A stretch of DNA of 64,000 bases from Amylostereum areolatum (lineage: Eukaryota > Basidiomycota > Agaricomycetes > Russulales > Stereaceae), in contig SAXG01000026.1 in assembly GCA_012932865.1 (NCBI GenBank), positions 186,001 through 250,000 on the forward strand, given 5' to 3'. This document shows, piece after piece, positions 1 to 11,455 of the stretch. The position numbers were made by a program, and so were the translations under genes. Under the pieces are notes generated by a model. That model saw nothing but the letters and a program-made list of their open reading frames with translations. It was not told the origin of the DNA and did no database searches. The stretch's first letter is position 1. Each line of letters begins with the position of its first letter.

Positions 1-27
1 GGAGAATTGGAACGGGCGTTGGATTGG

Positions 28-850
28 CTGGCGGCGTGTTGATGTTGGTCCTTGGACTTGGGTGCGTTTGTTCGTATTCTTGTTTCATGATCAAGAGGGT
101 ATGGGAGCGCAGTAGGCTGACGGGATGTCATGATCGCAGGTACTTATGTCGCCTTGAAATGTTCTACATGGTATAATGCAACTGCTTTCCCGTGTGCCGT
201 GGCTTAACAATACGTGAGGGGCTCTTCCCGTTTGGTCTCGATTATCCGATGCGGGGTTCGCGTCCAAGCTCAAGGACCACACATGCGTCGGTGCTAACGG
301 TTTGTGGTCGGAGAATGTCGATTTCAGGCTTAGGACGCTGGATTCGGCGTCACGCTGGACTTGGGTGCGTTGGTGCGTGTTTTTCTTCATGGGAATGGGA
401 AACGGCTGAGCTGACAGGATGATCGTATCTACTTAGGGAGTATGCAGCTATTTTTACTACAAACCGAGCTTTGTATGGCCGAGGAAGAATGCGACCACTT
501 TGGGCGTTTCGACGAAGGGTTTACACTGGTTTACAGCTTACAGGGATCGGCCGTGCGTGTTTTTTGGCGTTGAAGTGCGATCGTTGGCTGACGATTGAAT
601 CGTGTTTAGGCGAAGAAGATTTCATGGTTGTCGAGGGCGGGTACCGCCCGCTGGTTATGCGTGCAACTAAGTACTCTTACGATCGAGCTTCATATGGTCG
701 AGGAGAAATGCGTCTACTCCTAGAAGCGATCGGCTCCCGCGTGCGTTCTTTGGCGTTAGAATGCGTTTGGCTTGACTGACAATCGCAATATACTAGGCGG
801 AGTGGGTCGACGCCGGGTACTGCCCGCTGGTACTTAGAACCAGGCCACGG
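28..850. repeat. Degenerate tandem-repeat tract
   Basis: Several diverged direct repeats are visible. A block around 55-145 (starting ggacttgggtgcgtttgttc) returns near 358-440. A block around 474-510 (gtatggccgaggaagaatgc) returns near 693-730. The stretch around 543-600 (gatcggccgtgcgtg) returns near 730-790, and a short motif with core gcccgctggt at about 640-655 returns near 820-835. Spacings are roughly 180-300 bp, so this is an irregular, decayed array rather than a clean satellite. No open frame here resembles a known protein. It is probably an old repeat upstream of the hydrophobin gene. Confidence 0.5.
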
Positions 851-1096
851 ACCTGGTGACTTCGGACCACGAACAGATGCCATGGGCGAAGGCCTGCTGT
901 ACACGGAAGGGTGGTCCAAAGGCCTTTATATCCGAAACTGCAGGAAAGCGAAGGCGCTGCAGACCGCAGTCGCCTTCATACCGTCCTTGACGCGACGGCG
1001 CCACATGCACGCCGATCGACTTGCTCGCCCGCCACCCGCCGATGCCCGCCTCTCCTTCCCCCTTCGAACACAACCGAAATATACAACGCCCAAAGG

Positions 1097-1103
1097 TATA
1101 AAG
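1097..1103 (+). promoter_or_regulatory. TATA box of the hydrophobin gene
   Basis: TATAAAG lies 132 bp before the hydrophobin ATG. A pyrimidine-rich stretch and a CACAT microsatellite lie between it and the start codon, as expected for a strongly expressed fungal gene with a short 5' leader. Confidence 0.6.
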
Positions 1104-1164
1104 TGGGAGCTCTGGCGTCGTTCCCTCGCTCATCCACTCAAGACCCACGATTCCCACTGCTTCT

Positions 1165-1195
1165 CACATCACATCACATCACATCACATCACATC
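1165..1195 (+). repeat. CACAT/CATCA microsatellite in the presumed 5' UTR
   Basis: About six tandem copies of a 5-bp unit (cacat) lie between the TATA box and the hydrophobin start codon, so probably in the transcribed leader. Confidence 0.8.
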
Positions 1196-1234
1196 CTTCC
1201 CCACCCGTCTTACTCTCCCTTTTCAGCCACCGTC

Positions 1235-1680
1235 ATGTTCTTCCGTACCACCTTTGTTACCCTCGTCGCCATCCTCGTCTCTTCCGTAGCTGCCCACCCG
1301 TCGGCTAGCTGTGGCACTGGCGCGATCAAGTGCTGCAATTCCATCCAGCCCGTGAGTCGCTTCCTCGCTGTGATTAGTCCAGTAATGCTGACCGTGTATC
1401 GTTCTGTGTGTAGGCTAGCTCTCAAGACTCAACCAAGGCACTCGACGGCCTCGACATTCCCATCGAGTCTCTCGAGACGCCCATCGGTCTTACCTGCACG
1501 CCTATCCCTATCCTCGCCGTGAACGGCCAAGGTTGCGCCGCCCAGACGGCCTGCTGCTCGGGCAACACCTTTGTGAGTCCCCTTTTCCATGATATGCCAC
1601 CTTTCGTTGCTTACGACGCCTTACAGAACGGCGGCTTGGTCAACATGGGCTGCACGCCCATCAGCCTCAGCAACCTTTGA
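1235..1680 (+). CDS. Class I hydrophobin
   Basis: Small secreted amphipathic wall protein that self-assembles at air-water interfaces and coats hyphae and fruit bodies. Three exons (1235-1351, 1414-1572, 1627-1680) with GT-AG introns give 109 residues. Residues 1-20 (MFFRTTFVTLVAILVSSVAA) are a signal peptide. The eight hydrophobin cysteines are all present: C26, C33-C34, C67, C80, C86-C87 and C101, spaced C-x6-CC-x32-C-x12-C-x5-CC-x13-C. The long C3-C4 gap and the end MGCTPISL are typical of basidiomycete class I members. The ATG is preceded by a TATA box and short leader. Both introns sit where basidiomycete hydrophobin introns usually fall. The gene appears intact, unlike the relic near 40.2 kb. 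Confidence 0.96.
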
Positions 1681-1997
1681 AAGTTGAATACTCCCACCGC
1701 GCTCGCTCGCACCTTCGCGACGCCTGGCGGACAGATACCCACGGATACCCCTCTAACTCGCCGTCTATTGCTCACTCGCTACTCTGTTGTTCATTCGTAC
1801 CCTCTGCACTTGGCTATCTCTTTACATACTTACTCACATCAACGGCGATTGGAAGACTGGAAGGGGACGATGGTTGGCTGGATTTGTAGGGATTTTGGGA
1901 ATCGTGTGCGCTCAATGACATGTGTTGAAACGCCCCAATATGTGCGAGGAAGCGATAGCTGAGTAAAACATGTGCGACGATAACGGTACTACCTGCT
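1681..1997. other. Hydrophobin 3' flank, no gene seen
   Basis: This is the 3' flank of the hydrophobin gene, converging on the 3' end of the first 7-TM gene. Open frames here are short and resemble nothing known. Confidence 0.6.
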
Positions 1998-3467
1998 TCA
2001 TACGAGTGAAGGGCTGTAGTCAAAGCTATGCCTTCTAGGGGAACAATCCTCCGGAGATTTATCGTCCCCCTTGGGGACCTCGCTGACCTTGAAAGTCGAC
2101 ATCGTCGAGTCCGGGGTGTACATGGGGCTGTGAACCTCTGTGTCTGTCTCTCCTGCGATCTTCACAGAACGCAGAGGATAGTCGTTTTCGCCGTCGAAAG
2201 CTTCGACGCCACTACGACTGAGCATGCGGGAACGCCGTCGTGAAGCGGCAGCGGCGTTCAAAGAAGTAAGACTGTGCGGCGTGTGGCTGCTCGCACGTCC
2301 GACGTGGTATCGTATCTGCAGGACGATCAGGGAGAAGACGATGCCCTGCCGCGTGCGGTGTTGTTTTTCCAGGTTCAGCATAGGGTGTATCGGCGTAGGT
2401 AGGGGGGGCTTACGACGAGTGTAGTGATTAGATCGATTGCTGCGAACTGCCCATTCGAGCCGGACAGGTATGCGATGAGCAGGGCGAGGACCGCGCCCGC
2501 GTACAAAGCACCGCTCTCGACCATTACAACGAGGGCGGGGACAAGGCTTCCCATATCTAGTGTGTCTGTAACGCGTAAGGAGGAGATGATACGGCACGCG
2601 ATGGCAGCTACGTCGTTGGTATCGGATGTCAGCAAACTGCAGGGGAGAACGATACTGGAGGGCGGGGGAGATGTACATAGGACGCACTGGTGCAAAGGAC
2701 GTTGATGCACATGGTGAGCACGAAGAAGGTCGTGATCCAAATCGTGGCCGTGTGGAAGATTGTCGAACCTGGGGTTGCACGCGAGAACATCCAACATACG
2801 ATGTAGCCGACAGCTTGTCTCGATGTCCATGAATGTGTCTCGGGGAGAGTGAACGACAAACGCACCGGCGTTTACTAGGAACAGGACAACCAGCGGAAGC
2901 GCGATCCACTTGTTCTTCCCGTAGACAACATATACCCTCCAGATCTACGCATCGTCGTCAGCCCATGGTAACAGCCCATCAGGAAAGCGGATGACGAACT
3001 AAAACGCCGTCTCCTATTGACGTCTGCGTCGCGTATAGGACATTTTTCATCACCGACAAGGGATGTGCCAAGTTCGCATAGTACTCCCCCGCGGCTCCTG
3101 GCACCTGAACGTTTTGATACACAAACGCAGACGTCGCTCGTACAAAGGTAAGCACGATGTGCTGAGTAAGCCACGGGGTTGAACGTTGAACATGCGACAT
3201 TATAACGGAAGCGAATTGAAGACGCACCCATGTCGCAATGATAAACATGACCACTACTACAGGAATGACGAATCGCCGTTGACTGTGGTTCCCTCCAGGT
3301 GTGTACATCATGATTATCGTCGCCACGAATAGCATGAAGAAAATGCCTGTCGGGTGATTTCTCGACATCGGTCCTCTTGACCTGCCGTATCGTGGGAGGG
3401 ACGCACCATAGAAGAAAGTCTCGAGAAAGAGCGCGAGGAGCTCCGCGAGGTCAAGCCTAACGCCCAT
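1998..3467 (-). CDS. 7-TM protein, Agaricomycete family (copy 1)
   Basis: Multi-exon membrane protein of a large, functionally uncharacterised, GPCR-like family expanded in Agaricomycetes. Start MGVRLDLAELLALFLETFFYG at 3467. Recognisable blocks in order are IFFMLFVATIIMM (TM), RRFVIPVVVVMFIIATW (TM), the TSIGDGVLV signature, VVYGKNKWIALPL (TM), VGYIVCWMFS, WITTFFVLTMCINVLCT (TM), LVPALVVMVESGALYAGA (TM), LLIAYLSGSNGQFAAIDL and the cytosolic tail IVFSLIVLQIRYHVGR to a stop at 1998. The first intron, after TTCTATG, is only about 60 bp and sits at the same place as in the other three copies. The acidic, Ser-rich C-tail is the least conserved part. Ligand and function are unknown. It is diverged from the nearly twin copies 2 and 3. 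Confidence 0.85.
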
Positions 3468-4239
3468 CTTCCCGATCGTATGAGTTGACGCTAAGTGAGC
3501 GAGAGGAGCAGGAGGGTGGGAGGAAAAGACGGCATGCGAAGGGGGGAAAGTCAACACACTTCGTTCGCGAAGATCCACGGTGGCATACGTTGAAGTATTA
3601 CGTTCTGTGAGTGGTGTGACGACCGGTAAGTTGAGCCAGCCCGACACCCCTTCGGGCAACGGCGTGTTCCCCAGCTCCACCGCTTATGGCTTCCGCGGCC
3701 TAGAAGAACGTCACTGCTCACTTCTGAGCAGGTCCACTCCGAGGAGGAACGATCGCATCTATGAAGCCAAGTCACAGGATAGGACGGAAGCTGAAATTAA
3801 ATCCAAGCCCAAAAGATTTCTCTGCTGGATATGCCAGGTCTAGCTTGATGGCAGAGTTCAGTTGGTATGAGGTTCTGTATGCAAGATTTCGCAAGGACCT
3901 CACCGCGAAAACACCGCTAGCTCAGAGCTGTCAATTTATTCCGGTCCGCAGGCGATCACGCTCTTCTGAGTCGGGAATCACAGAACCGTCGCTGGTGAGA
4001 TGGGTGGAAGAAACGGTTCCGAGCAGTAAGTAAGCTAGTAGTACACGCGGAGGCGGGTGTGACGAAGTTCTTCAAATTGGCATCTTGTCATCCGGCGGTT
4101 CATGTTTTCAAAGTCAAATCGGGTCCCTCTTCCCACCGCGTTGCGGCAAGCGTCGGGATTGCAAGGTCCCGGAGGAACGTGAGAATTCTTAAAGGTGAAA
4201 GAAGAAAGTGGAGGCTAACAATAGCTAACAATCATCTCG
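3468..4239. other. Spacer between 7-TM copies 1 and 2
   Basis: Upstream region of 7-TM copy 1 (minus strand) and downstream flank of copy 2. The open frames at 3580-4033 have no recognisable motif and look like chance frames. I see no gene or clear element. Confidence 0.5.
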
Positions 4240-4388
4240 GTCACCTGATCGCGCTTCGCGTCCACCCAAAGGCGACGGAAAAAAAATACAAAAGAGATTG
4301 TTCTTCCCATGCTTTACAACTGGTATATGTATTAAGGGGTGTGTATTGGAGCATAAAAACACGAAATCCACCTCAACAACCCCCACAC

Positions 4389-5813
4389 TCAATCCGAATC
4401 CAGGCTCCTTCGACCCGCCCGCCCAATCACAACATGGGTCTTTTCTCTTGCTCTCTGGACCGCTTCTTTGTCTTCCACGGCCAAGGTCTTTATAGGGTCT
4501 TCTCCGTAATCCGAGTCTCCGTGAACCTCTGTTTCTTCCGTTATCTTCACGGTTACAGACCGGAGAGGATATGAGAAGTCGTCGGCTTCTCCCCGCGCGC
4601 CCGCACGGGGGCGGGGTCTGGTTGTAACTCCCCCGGAAGAACTGAGGACGGCGTTCGGAGAATGGCTGTCGTGGCCCACGCGGAACCGTATCTGAAGGAC
4701 GATGAGTGAGAACACGACACCCTAAAACATCGATTAGAACTGGAGTCTATATGACGAAGGTGAGAGCGAACGTACGACCAGCGGCATGACCACATCCAAT
4801 GCAGCAAATTGTCCGTTCGAACCAGCCAGGTATGAGGCCAGTATTCCAATAACGCCACCTGCGTATAATGCGCCGCTCTCGACGATGACCACCATGGCGG
4901 GAACGACGTTACCCCGTCCACTGGTGATCATACCGCGCACGGAGAATAGGATTCGGAAGACAATTGCCGCTGGATGTGACGCAGATGAACAAAGGAAATA
5001 TGCTAACAAGGTAAGTAAACGCACCCGTGCAGATAGTATTGATGCAGAAGGTGAGCACGAAGAACGTCGTGATCCAACTCGCTGCTGTTGAGAAGACGGT
5101 AGAGCCCGGAGTGGCGAGCGAAAACTGCCAACAAACGACAAAGCCCGTGGCTGCGTTTCCAGATGTCGGTAAACATGGTCCGTCCAGGACAGGCCATAGC
5201 GACACACACCTGCATCCGCAAACATCAGGAGAATTAACGGGACCGCGAACCATATCTTCTTCCCATACACCACGTAGTAACGCCAGATCTACTCTGGTTT
5301 CAGCTTCGAACCATCTATGGATCCAATGGGGGTATATACGCACCAACACACTGTCGCCGACGGCCGTCTGGATTATGTATACGGCGGTTTTCAGAACATG
5401 CAGTGGCTGAGCAATGTCTCCATAATATCCTATTGCACCTCCCGGTGAGTGTACTTCCTTCACGAACGCGTTTGTGACGCGGACGAAGTCTATAACCAAA
5501 TGCTCCACCGGAGGTTAGACTTGGTTGGGTCCCACGCAATACGGAAGTAGGCAGACGTACGAAGGTCGCAAGGAAAAGCATGAATCCGGCCACGGGGATC
5601 ACAAACCAGCGTTGGCGTATGTGGGCTGGATTTTGCGATGGCATGAACATGGCCACCGTTGTCACGATGAACAATGTCAGGAACATGCCTGAACCAAGCA
5701 GAAATGTGTCGTTAGCATCCGAGAACGACGCGACGAAAGAGTGTCTACACACCATAAACCAGCGTTTCCAAGAATAACGCGATTAACTCTGCGAGGTCGA
5801 GTGCAATGCCCAT
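4389..5813 (-). CDS. 7-TM protein, Agaricomycete family (copy 2)
   Basis: Same family as copy 1, near twin of copy 3. Starts MGIALDLAELIALFLETLVYG at 5813; the first intron (gtgtgt...ttcag) then joins to GMFLTLFIVTTVAMF. Further blocks are RQRWFVIPVAGFMLFLATF, HLVIDFVRVTNAFV, AVGDSVLV, VVYGKKIWFAVPLILLMF, FVVCWQFSLATPGS, WITTFFVLTFCINTICT, NVVPAMVVIVESGALYAGG, LASYLAGSNGQFAALDV and the tail FSLIVLQIRFRVGHDS to a stop at 4389. Seven hydrophobic segments can be counted. A conserved TATA-like stretch lies about 200 bp upstream in both twins. Function unknown; plasma-membrane location is inferred only from topology. Confidence 0.87.
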
Positions 5814-6007
5814 CTTCACTTTCTGGTAGGTGCAAACTGCACCTGCATGCGGTAGAGGTGAGAGGGGAAGGAGGGGAAGAAAGGGGTGGAGAAAATAAGC
5901 ATCGCGGTTATAAATGCGAGAAAGCTTGGAGAAACGCACAAGAGAGACGAAACGCTGGAGCGGGAGGAGCGTCTGAACGAGGGAGGGTTTCCTATAATCC
6001 ACTCCAC

Positions 6008-6016
6008 GCATATATA
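6008..6016 (-). promoter_or_regulatory. TATA-like element of 7-TM copy 2
   Basis: On the minus strand the sequence reads TATATATGC about 200 bp before the ATG at 5813. The same element is conserved in the twin promoter, which supports a real promoter role. Confidence 0.5.
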
Positions 6017-6618
6017 CCGTCCTCCTGGAGATTTTGCACCCCGACGCCGACCCGTGCAATACCAAACAGGTCCAGAACATCACAATCGGTAATCGGTATC
6101 TCGGCAGTTAGCTAGCTGAGGATGACGGTCAGAGATGAAATACCACATGCCCGAGAAGCGTGTCCTGCAACCGAACCCCACAGTCAACCTCATCAACTGT
6201 CAAAATGGAGGCAATTGCCAATACTTATGCCATCCTGGAAAATTAGGATTACCGAAACCGCCGGCGAGAACAATCGGTCGCGTTGCGCCCCGCCACGACG
6301 GGGTCGACTCACGTCGGGGTCGAAGCCTGGTCCCATCGCTGACCAGCCCTTTTGTCACTTTGTGCGATGGATTTTGCCGAGTACATAAAGACAGGCTAGC
6401 CTGCTAAGCATATACTTAGTCGAGAGTGCTCTTCTGTCGTCATGGTGCGAAACTGCGAGTGAAGATTTCTGATAGTATATGGTGATCCATCTGAGACGCA
6501 TGGCTCACTCACTTCCCGGGCAAAATAAATAGCTTTAAAAGTGTTTGGGCGCCGTAGAGAACATAGGAACCAGATGCGGCAGGAGAGAGAGAAGTGCTTC
6601 GTAAAAGGAATTTGAAAG

Positions 6619-8387
6619 TCCGTTATACTGCGTGTCAAAAGGATATCTGTGAGATATCTGGGATTCCGCGCGCCCGAAACACGACGAATCACGATCGCGA
6701 GCTGTTCGACATGGATATCTATTGGTGTCAAGTGACCGCATATCCCCAGGCCCACAACGTACGCGCGATATCCGTGGGGCTTTGGCCGTTTCTTCTTCAC
6801 GGCCGCCCAGGATGGTTTTCTCGTACAGGAGGAGACAAAACCATATGTATTCCGAGAATGATACAGTAGCTACATAGTACAGAGGGGCACGCATGTACAG
6901 AGCATATACTCCGATGTTTGAGTTCTGGCAAGTCCCTAAGTCCCGCTCTGAGAGACTATCCGTGCTGCCTAGCACTGATAGGATCACATCCATGTTGATT
7001 TACTGGGTGGGATGTCATCGACATCAGTGGCACTATATCAGGATAAGAGACTGGCACTCAGCGGCTTTTGGCTTCCATAGAACCTAGCGGCGGAAAATGT
7101 TATCCAAGTTGTCCAGATAGAGAGTACGAAAGCAACATACCCATTGACAAGGCCCAGAGATAATGCCGCGATGGAGGGGTCGACACAGCGACACGGAAGG
7201 GGTACAGTTCGACAGGCTTGATGTTGGTGTTTGGGACGAAAGAGGGCACGGAGCTATTCAGGGGAAGTTAGGATCAGGTTAGGGCGACAGAGTGCACATT
7301 CACCTGTGTGCAATGTGCACATCGTGGTCGCCGTCCGGGTCCGGAGGCCTGTGGTATGAAATGAGTGAGAATCAAAGTAGAAGGAACAGAGGTGCACCAA
7401 TTGAGGCGTCGCCCGTGCGGCGACCTCTCCAGCCGTCTCCGCTGGTGTTTATGCTCCGGCGCGTCGTGCGCGTCGTGCGCGATCGAAAGCAAAAACATGG
7501 GCCTGCTCGTGCATTCTGACATCGGCGGCCATCTAGGAATGTTTGTCCGCGCGTGCGCCAGATCCGACAGTCGTTCTGAGAGGCGGTCCTGCCAATCTGT
7601 TTACGGGATGAATGAACGGAATGGAACGAGCGTGTAGAAAAGAGCGAGGACGCGGAGGTACACGGGGTGGGGTAGAAGAAGCTCTCTGAGCGGGGTGAGA
7701 CGAGAAGCCACTGCTGGAAAGGGACACGGACCCGAGTTATTTGTTCTTGGACTCTGCTGTCGTGGCTTGCGCACGCCTTGATCGCATTATTATCGCCCGA
7801 ACCCCCTTATCTGACGGCCAAAAGGAGAGATAGAGTGTTAACCATGCATGGGTGTACATGAGATCTCAACGGGAGAGAGCGTACCATCCAAAAAAGTTGC
7901 ACAGGACAGGTCACAGGCAACATCATCTGAGCATGGACTCAGAGACCAAAAGGATCGTTTGTTGATGAGCGAGGCGATGCTGTGGCACTGCGAGCGCTGC
8001 CGGTCAACGCCGGTACTAAAATGTTCTCGTCTAACGGTTGTGGGTGGCTTGTGTCAAGGAAGGCGGTGATGGGGAATGTAGTGGTAAGAGCGAGCCACTC
8101 GCACCTTCGACGGGCAAAGAGCGTCGCGGGCACGTGACTTCCAAGTCCCTCCTCCATCTCTATTCGCTCGATTTTCAGGAACTGGTTCGAGTCTAGTCCG
8201 GTAGTAAGTACTGCAGAAATGTAGGTAGATATCGCGGAGGTTTTCACAGCGTCCATTTCCAAACGCTGACTATATAATCTTGCTCTTTTCTTCTGTCACT
8301 CTGAGCCTGAGCGATCACCGGCCCGGAATGCAAGATCGCACATATTTTTCAAACATCTCGCAGATATCCTCCTGCCGATACCGACCT
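6619..8387. other. Spacer between the duplicated segments
   Basis: Unique sequence separating duplication copies A and B. Open frames up to about 107 codons occur on both strands, but none carries a motif or a convincing splice pattern. A short GC-rich patch with tandem gcgcgtcgt is at about 7456-7480. No gene is supported. Confidence 0.5.
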
Positions 8388-8535
8388 CTCACCTGATCGA
8401 CCAAGTTCGCGTTCACGGCGACAGAAGAAAAGTACAAAAATATATTGTTTTTTCCATGCTCTACAACTGGTATATGTATCAAGGAGCGTGCATTGGAGCA
8501 TGCAAACACGAACTCCATCCCAACAACCCCCACAC

Positions 8536-9979
8536 TCAATCCGAATCCAGGCTCCTTCGACCTGGCCGCCCGATCACAACATGGGTCTTTTCTCCTGTTC
8601 GCTGGACCGCTTCTTTGTCTTCCACGGCCAAGGTCTTGATAGGGTCTTCTCCGTAATCCGAGTCTCCGTGAACCTCTGTTTCTTCCGTTATCTTCACGGT
8701 TACAGACCGGAGAGGATATGAAAAATCATCCGCTTCTCCCCTGCTTGTCCGCCGTGTGCCCCCACGGGGACGGGGTCTGGTTGTGACTCCTCCGGAGGAG
8801 CTGAGGACGGCGTTCGGAGAATGGCTGTCGTGGCCCACGCGGAACCGTATCTGAAGGACGATGAGTGAGAACACGACACCCTAAAACGTCGTCGATCAGA
8901 GATAAAGTCTACGTGCTACGTGACGAAGGTGGGAGCGAACGTACGACCAGCGGCGTGACCACATCTAACGCAGGAAATTGTCCATTCGAACCAGCCAGGT
9001 ATGACACAAGCAATGCAAGAACGCTGCCTGCGTATAGTGCGCCGCTCTCGACGATGACCACCAAGGCGGGAACGACATTGCCCCGTCCACTGGTGATCAT
9101 ACCACGCACGGAGAATAGGATTCGGAAGACAATTGCCGCTGGATGTGACGCAGATGAACAAAGGAAATATGCTAACAAGGTAAGTAAACGCACCCGTGCA
9201 GATGATATTGATGCAGAAGGTGAGCACGAAAAACGTCGTGATCCAACTCGCTGCCGTTGAGAAGACGGTGGAGTCCGGAGAGGCGCGCGAAAACTGCCAG
9301 CAAACGACATAGCCCGTGACTGCGTTCCCAGAAGTCTGTAAGCATGGTCCGTCCAGGACAGGCCAAAGTGACACACACCTGCATCCCCAAACATCAAGAG
9401 GATTAACGGGACGGCGAACCATATCTTCTTCCCATACACCACATAGTAACGCCAGATCTATTCTGGTCTCAGCTTCGAAACGTCTATAGAGCCAAAGAGG
9501 CAATATACGCACCAACACACTGTCGCCGACGGCCGTCTGGGTCACATACACGGCGGTTTTCATGACATGCAGTGGTTGAGCGATGTCTCCATAATATCCT
9601 ATCGAACCTCCCGGTTGATGCACTTCCTTCACGAACGCGTTCACAATGCGGACGAAGTCTATGACCAGGTGCTTTGTCGGAGGTCAGAATTGGTTGGGTC
9701 CCACGCGATACGGAAGAAGTAGGCAGACGTACGAAGGTCGCAAGGAAAAGCATGACTCCGGCCACGGGAATCACGAACCAGCGTTGGCGTATGTGGGCAG
9801 GATTTTGCGATGGCATGAACATGGCCACCGTTGTCACGATGAATAATGTCAGGAAGACGCCTGATCCGAGCAGAAACGCGTCGTTAGCATCCGACAACGA
9901 CGCGACGAAAGAGTTTCTACACACCATAAACCAGCGTTTCCAAGAATATCGCGAGTAACTCTGCGAGGTCGATTTCCAT
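8536..9979 (-). CDS. 7-TM protein, Agaricomycete family (copy 3)
   Basis: Near twin of copy 2. Starts MEIDLAELLAIFLETLVYG at 9979; the N-terminus is two residues shorter because 6 bp are missing next to the ATG. It keeps the same intron positions and blocks: VFLTLFIVTTVAMF, RQRWFVIPVAGVMLFLATF, AVGDSVLV, VVYGKKIWFAVPLILLMF, VVCWQFSRASPDS, WITTFFVLTFCINIICT, NVVPALVVIVESGALYAGS, LLVSYLAGSNGQFPALDV and the tail FSLIVLQIRFRVGHDS, to a stop at 8536. Relative to copy 2 it carries mostly conservative substitutions (TPGS to SPDS, GGVIGILA to GSVLALLV), so both copies seem to be kept functional. Role unknown. Confidence 0.87.
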
Positions 9980-10183
9980 TTTCACTTTCCGATAGGTTCA
10001 ACCTGAGCCTGCATACGGTAGGGGTGGGAAGCTGGGGAGGGAAGATTGCAATGAGCGTTCACGTGATAAATGCGGGAAAGCGTGGAAAAACGAACAAGAA
10101 AGGACAGCACAGACGAGGAGCTGGAGTGGGAGCCACTGGGAGGAACCGTCTGAGCGGGGGCGGATTCCTGTAATCCACTCCGC

Positions 10184-10193
10184 GTATATATAC
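10184..10193 (-). promoter_or_regulatory. TATA-like element of 7-TM copy 3
   Basis: A TATATATACG-type stretch about 205 bp upstream of the ATG at 9979. It is conserved in place and sequence with copy 2. Confidence 0.5.
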
Positions 10194-10747
10194 CGTCCTC
10201 CTGAAGATTTTTGCACCCCGACGCCGACCCGTGCAAGGCCAAACAGGTCCAGAACGTCACAATCGGTATCTCGCGGCTGGGGACGACGGTCAGAAATAAG
10301 ATGCCATATGCCCGAGAAGCGTGCCCTGCAACCGAACCCCACAGTCAACTGTCAGAATGGAGGCAATATACCATCCTGGAAAAACAGGATTACCGGAACC
10401 GCCGGCGAGAACAATCGGTCCCGTTACGCTCCGCCACGATGATGTCGAAGCCCATCGACACGTGAAGCCCTTTTGACAGATTTTCCCGTACAGAAAGACA
10501 GACTAGCCTGATAAGCATATAAACTGTCGAGGGTAAGTACCATCACACGTATAGAGGCCCAGAGGGTACTTTACCGTCGTCATGGTGCGGAACTGCGAAT
10601 TTTCAGCATACGGTGATCGCATCGGAGACGCATGGCTCACTTACTTCCCGGGCAAAACAGCTTTAAAAAGAGTTTGGGCGCCGTAGAGAACATAGGAACC
10701 AGATGCGGCAGGAGAGAGAGAAGTGCTTCGTAGAAGGAATCTGAAAG

Positions 10748-11455
10748 AGCGAGTCGGGCTCAAGATGAGTCGGGTCATTCGACAGGAACATGCTCAATTT
10801 CTTGAGAGCCTGTGTTTCAAAAACCTGTATGCCGTCACGGTTGTCAGGCGCCAATCTTGTGAGCATGTGCTACGACTTCAATATACGCACCAGAAGATAC
10901 TCAGAACAGACTCGCTTGAGAAGCAGGAAACCCCGTGGGCTGCGGGTGGCGAAATTCTGTCCAAAAAGAGCGTCAGACCGAGAACAGGTGAGAGAAAGAG
11001 ATCGCCGCGGGCCCGAGTCTGCGAAGAGAAGGTGAAGGGAAAACTAAGAGCAGATGCCGTAACTGTCCATGAACCCAACGACGAAGATCGGACGATGACA
11101 ATCGACGAGCCTCGTTTTGCCGCGGCCCAATATCAATCATTTGAGACTATCGTTCAACTGTAGACGTACAAGAACATTGAGAATGCGAGTCGGACAGAAT
11201 CAGAGAAATGAGAGGTACGAGGAGAGAGATATGATACGAGACCGGAGACGGAGACGGACACATTGACACAGACATGAAAATAAGACGAAGCAGGAAGACA
11301 GAGACAGAGGACGAAGGGCAAACAAACACAGGAACAATGAAGCGGGGAGATGGGATGGGTGTGAGTGGAGAGGAGAGCGAGAGTGAGAGTGGGAAGCAGC
11401 AAGCACTGGATAGCTAACAAGAAAAAAACAAGGCGATATGAGCATTGGGCCGTGT
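10748..11455. other. Spacer with purine-rich tract
   Basis: No recognisable gene. A plus-strand frame to 11163 lacks known motifs. From about 11170 to 11400 the plus strand is strongly purine-rich (GAGA/GACAGA repeats); this is downstream of the Def1-like gene and may be its 3' UTR. Confidence 0.45.

Larger units (their letters stand above)
4240..6618. repeat. Segmental duplication, copy A
   Basis: This stretch matches 8388-10747 almost end to end in the same orientation, including the whole 7-TM gene, its 3' flank (matching blocks near 4300 and 8450 with core acaactggtatatgtat) and its promoter (matching blocks near 6015-6080 and 10190-10255). The right border is sharp: both copies share a run ending gaagtgcttcgta-aaggaat-tgaaag and then diverge. 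The left border is near tcacctgatcg (4241 / 8388). Confidence 0.9.
8388..10747. repeat. Segmental duplication, copy B
   Basis: Partner of 4240-6618 in the same orientation, about 4.1 kb further right. It carries 7-TM copy 3 and a matching promoter. Small indels separate the copies, for example a 6-bp loss at the start codon region and a shortened block near 10340-10470. Confidence 0.9.

Noticed and set aside
8170..8205. tRNA-like T-arm (actggttcgagtctagt)
   Set aside because: The 5-bp stem and TTCGAGT loop are present, but no matching acceptor strand, anticodon arm or D arm lies upstream.
10723..11163. 146-codon plus-strand frame after duplication copy B
   Set aside because: It begins inside the duplicated promoter sequence, the twin in copy A is not conserved as a frame, and no motif is present.
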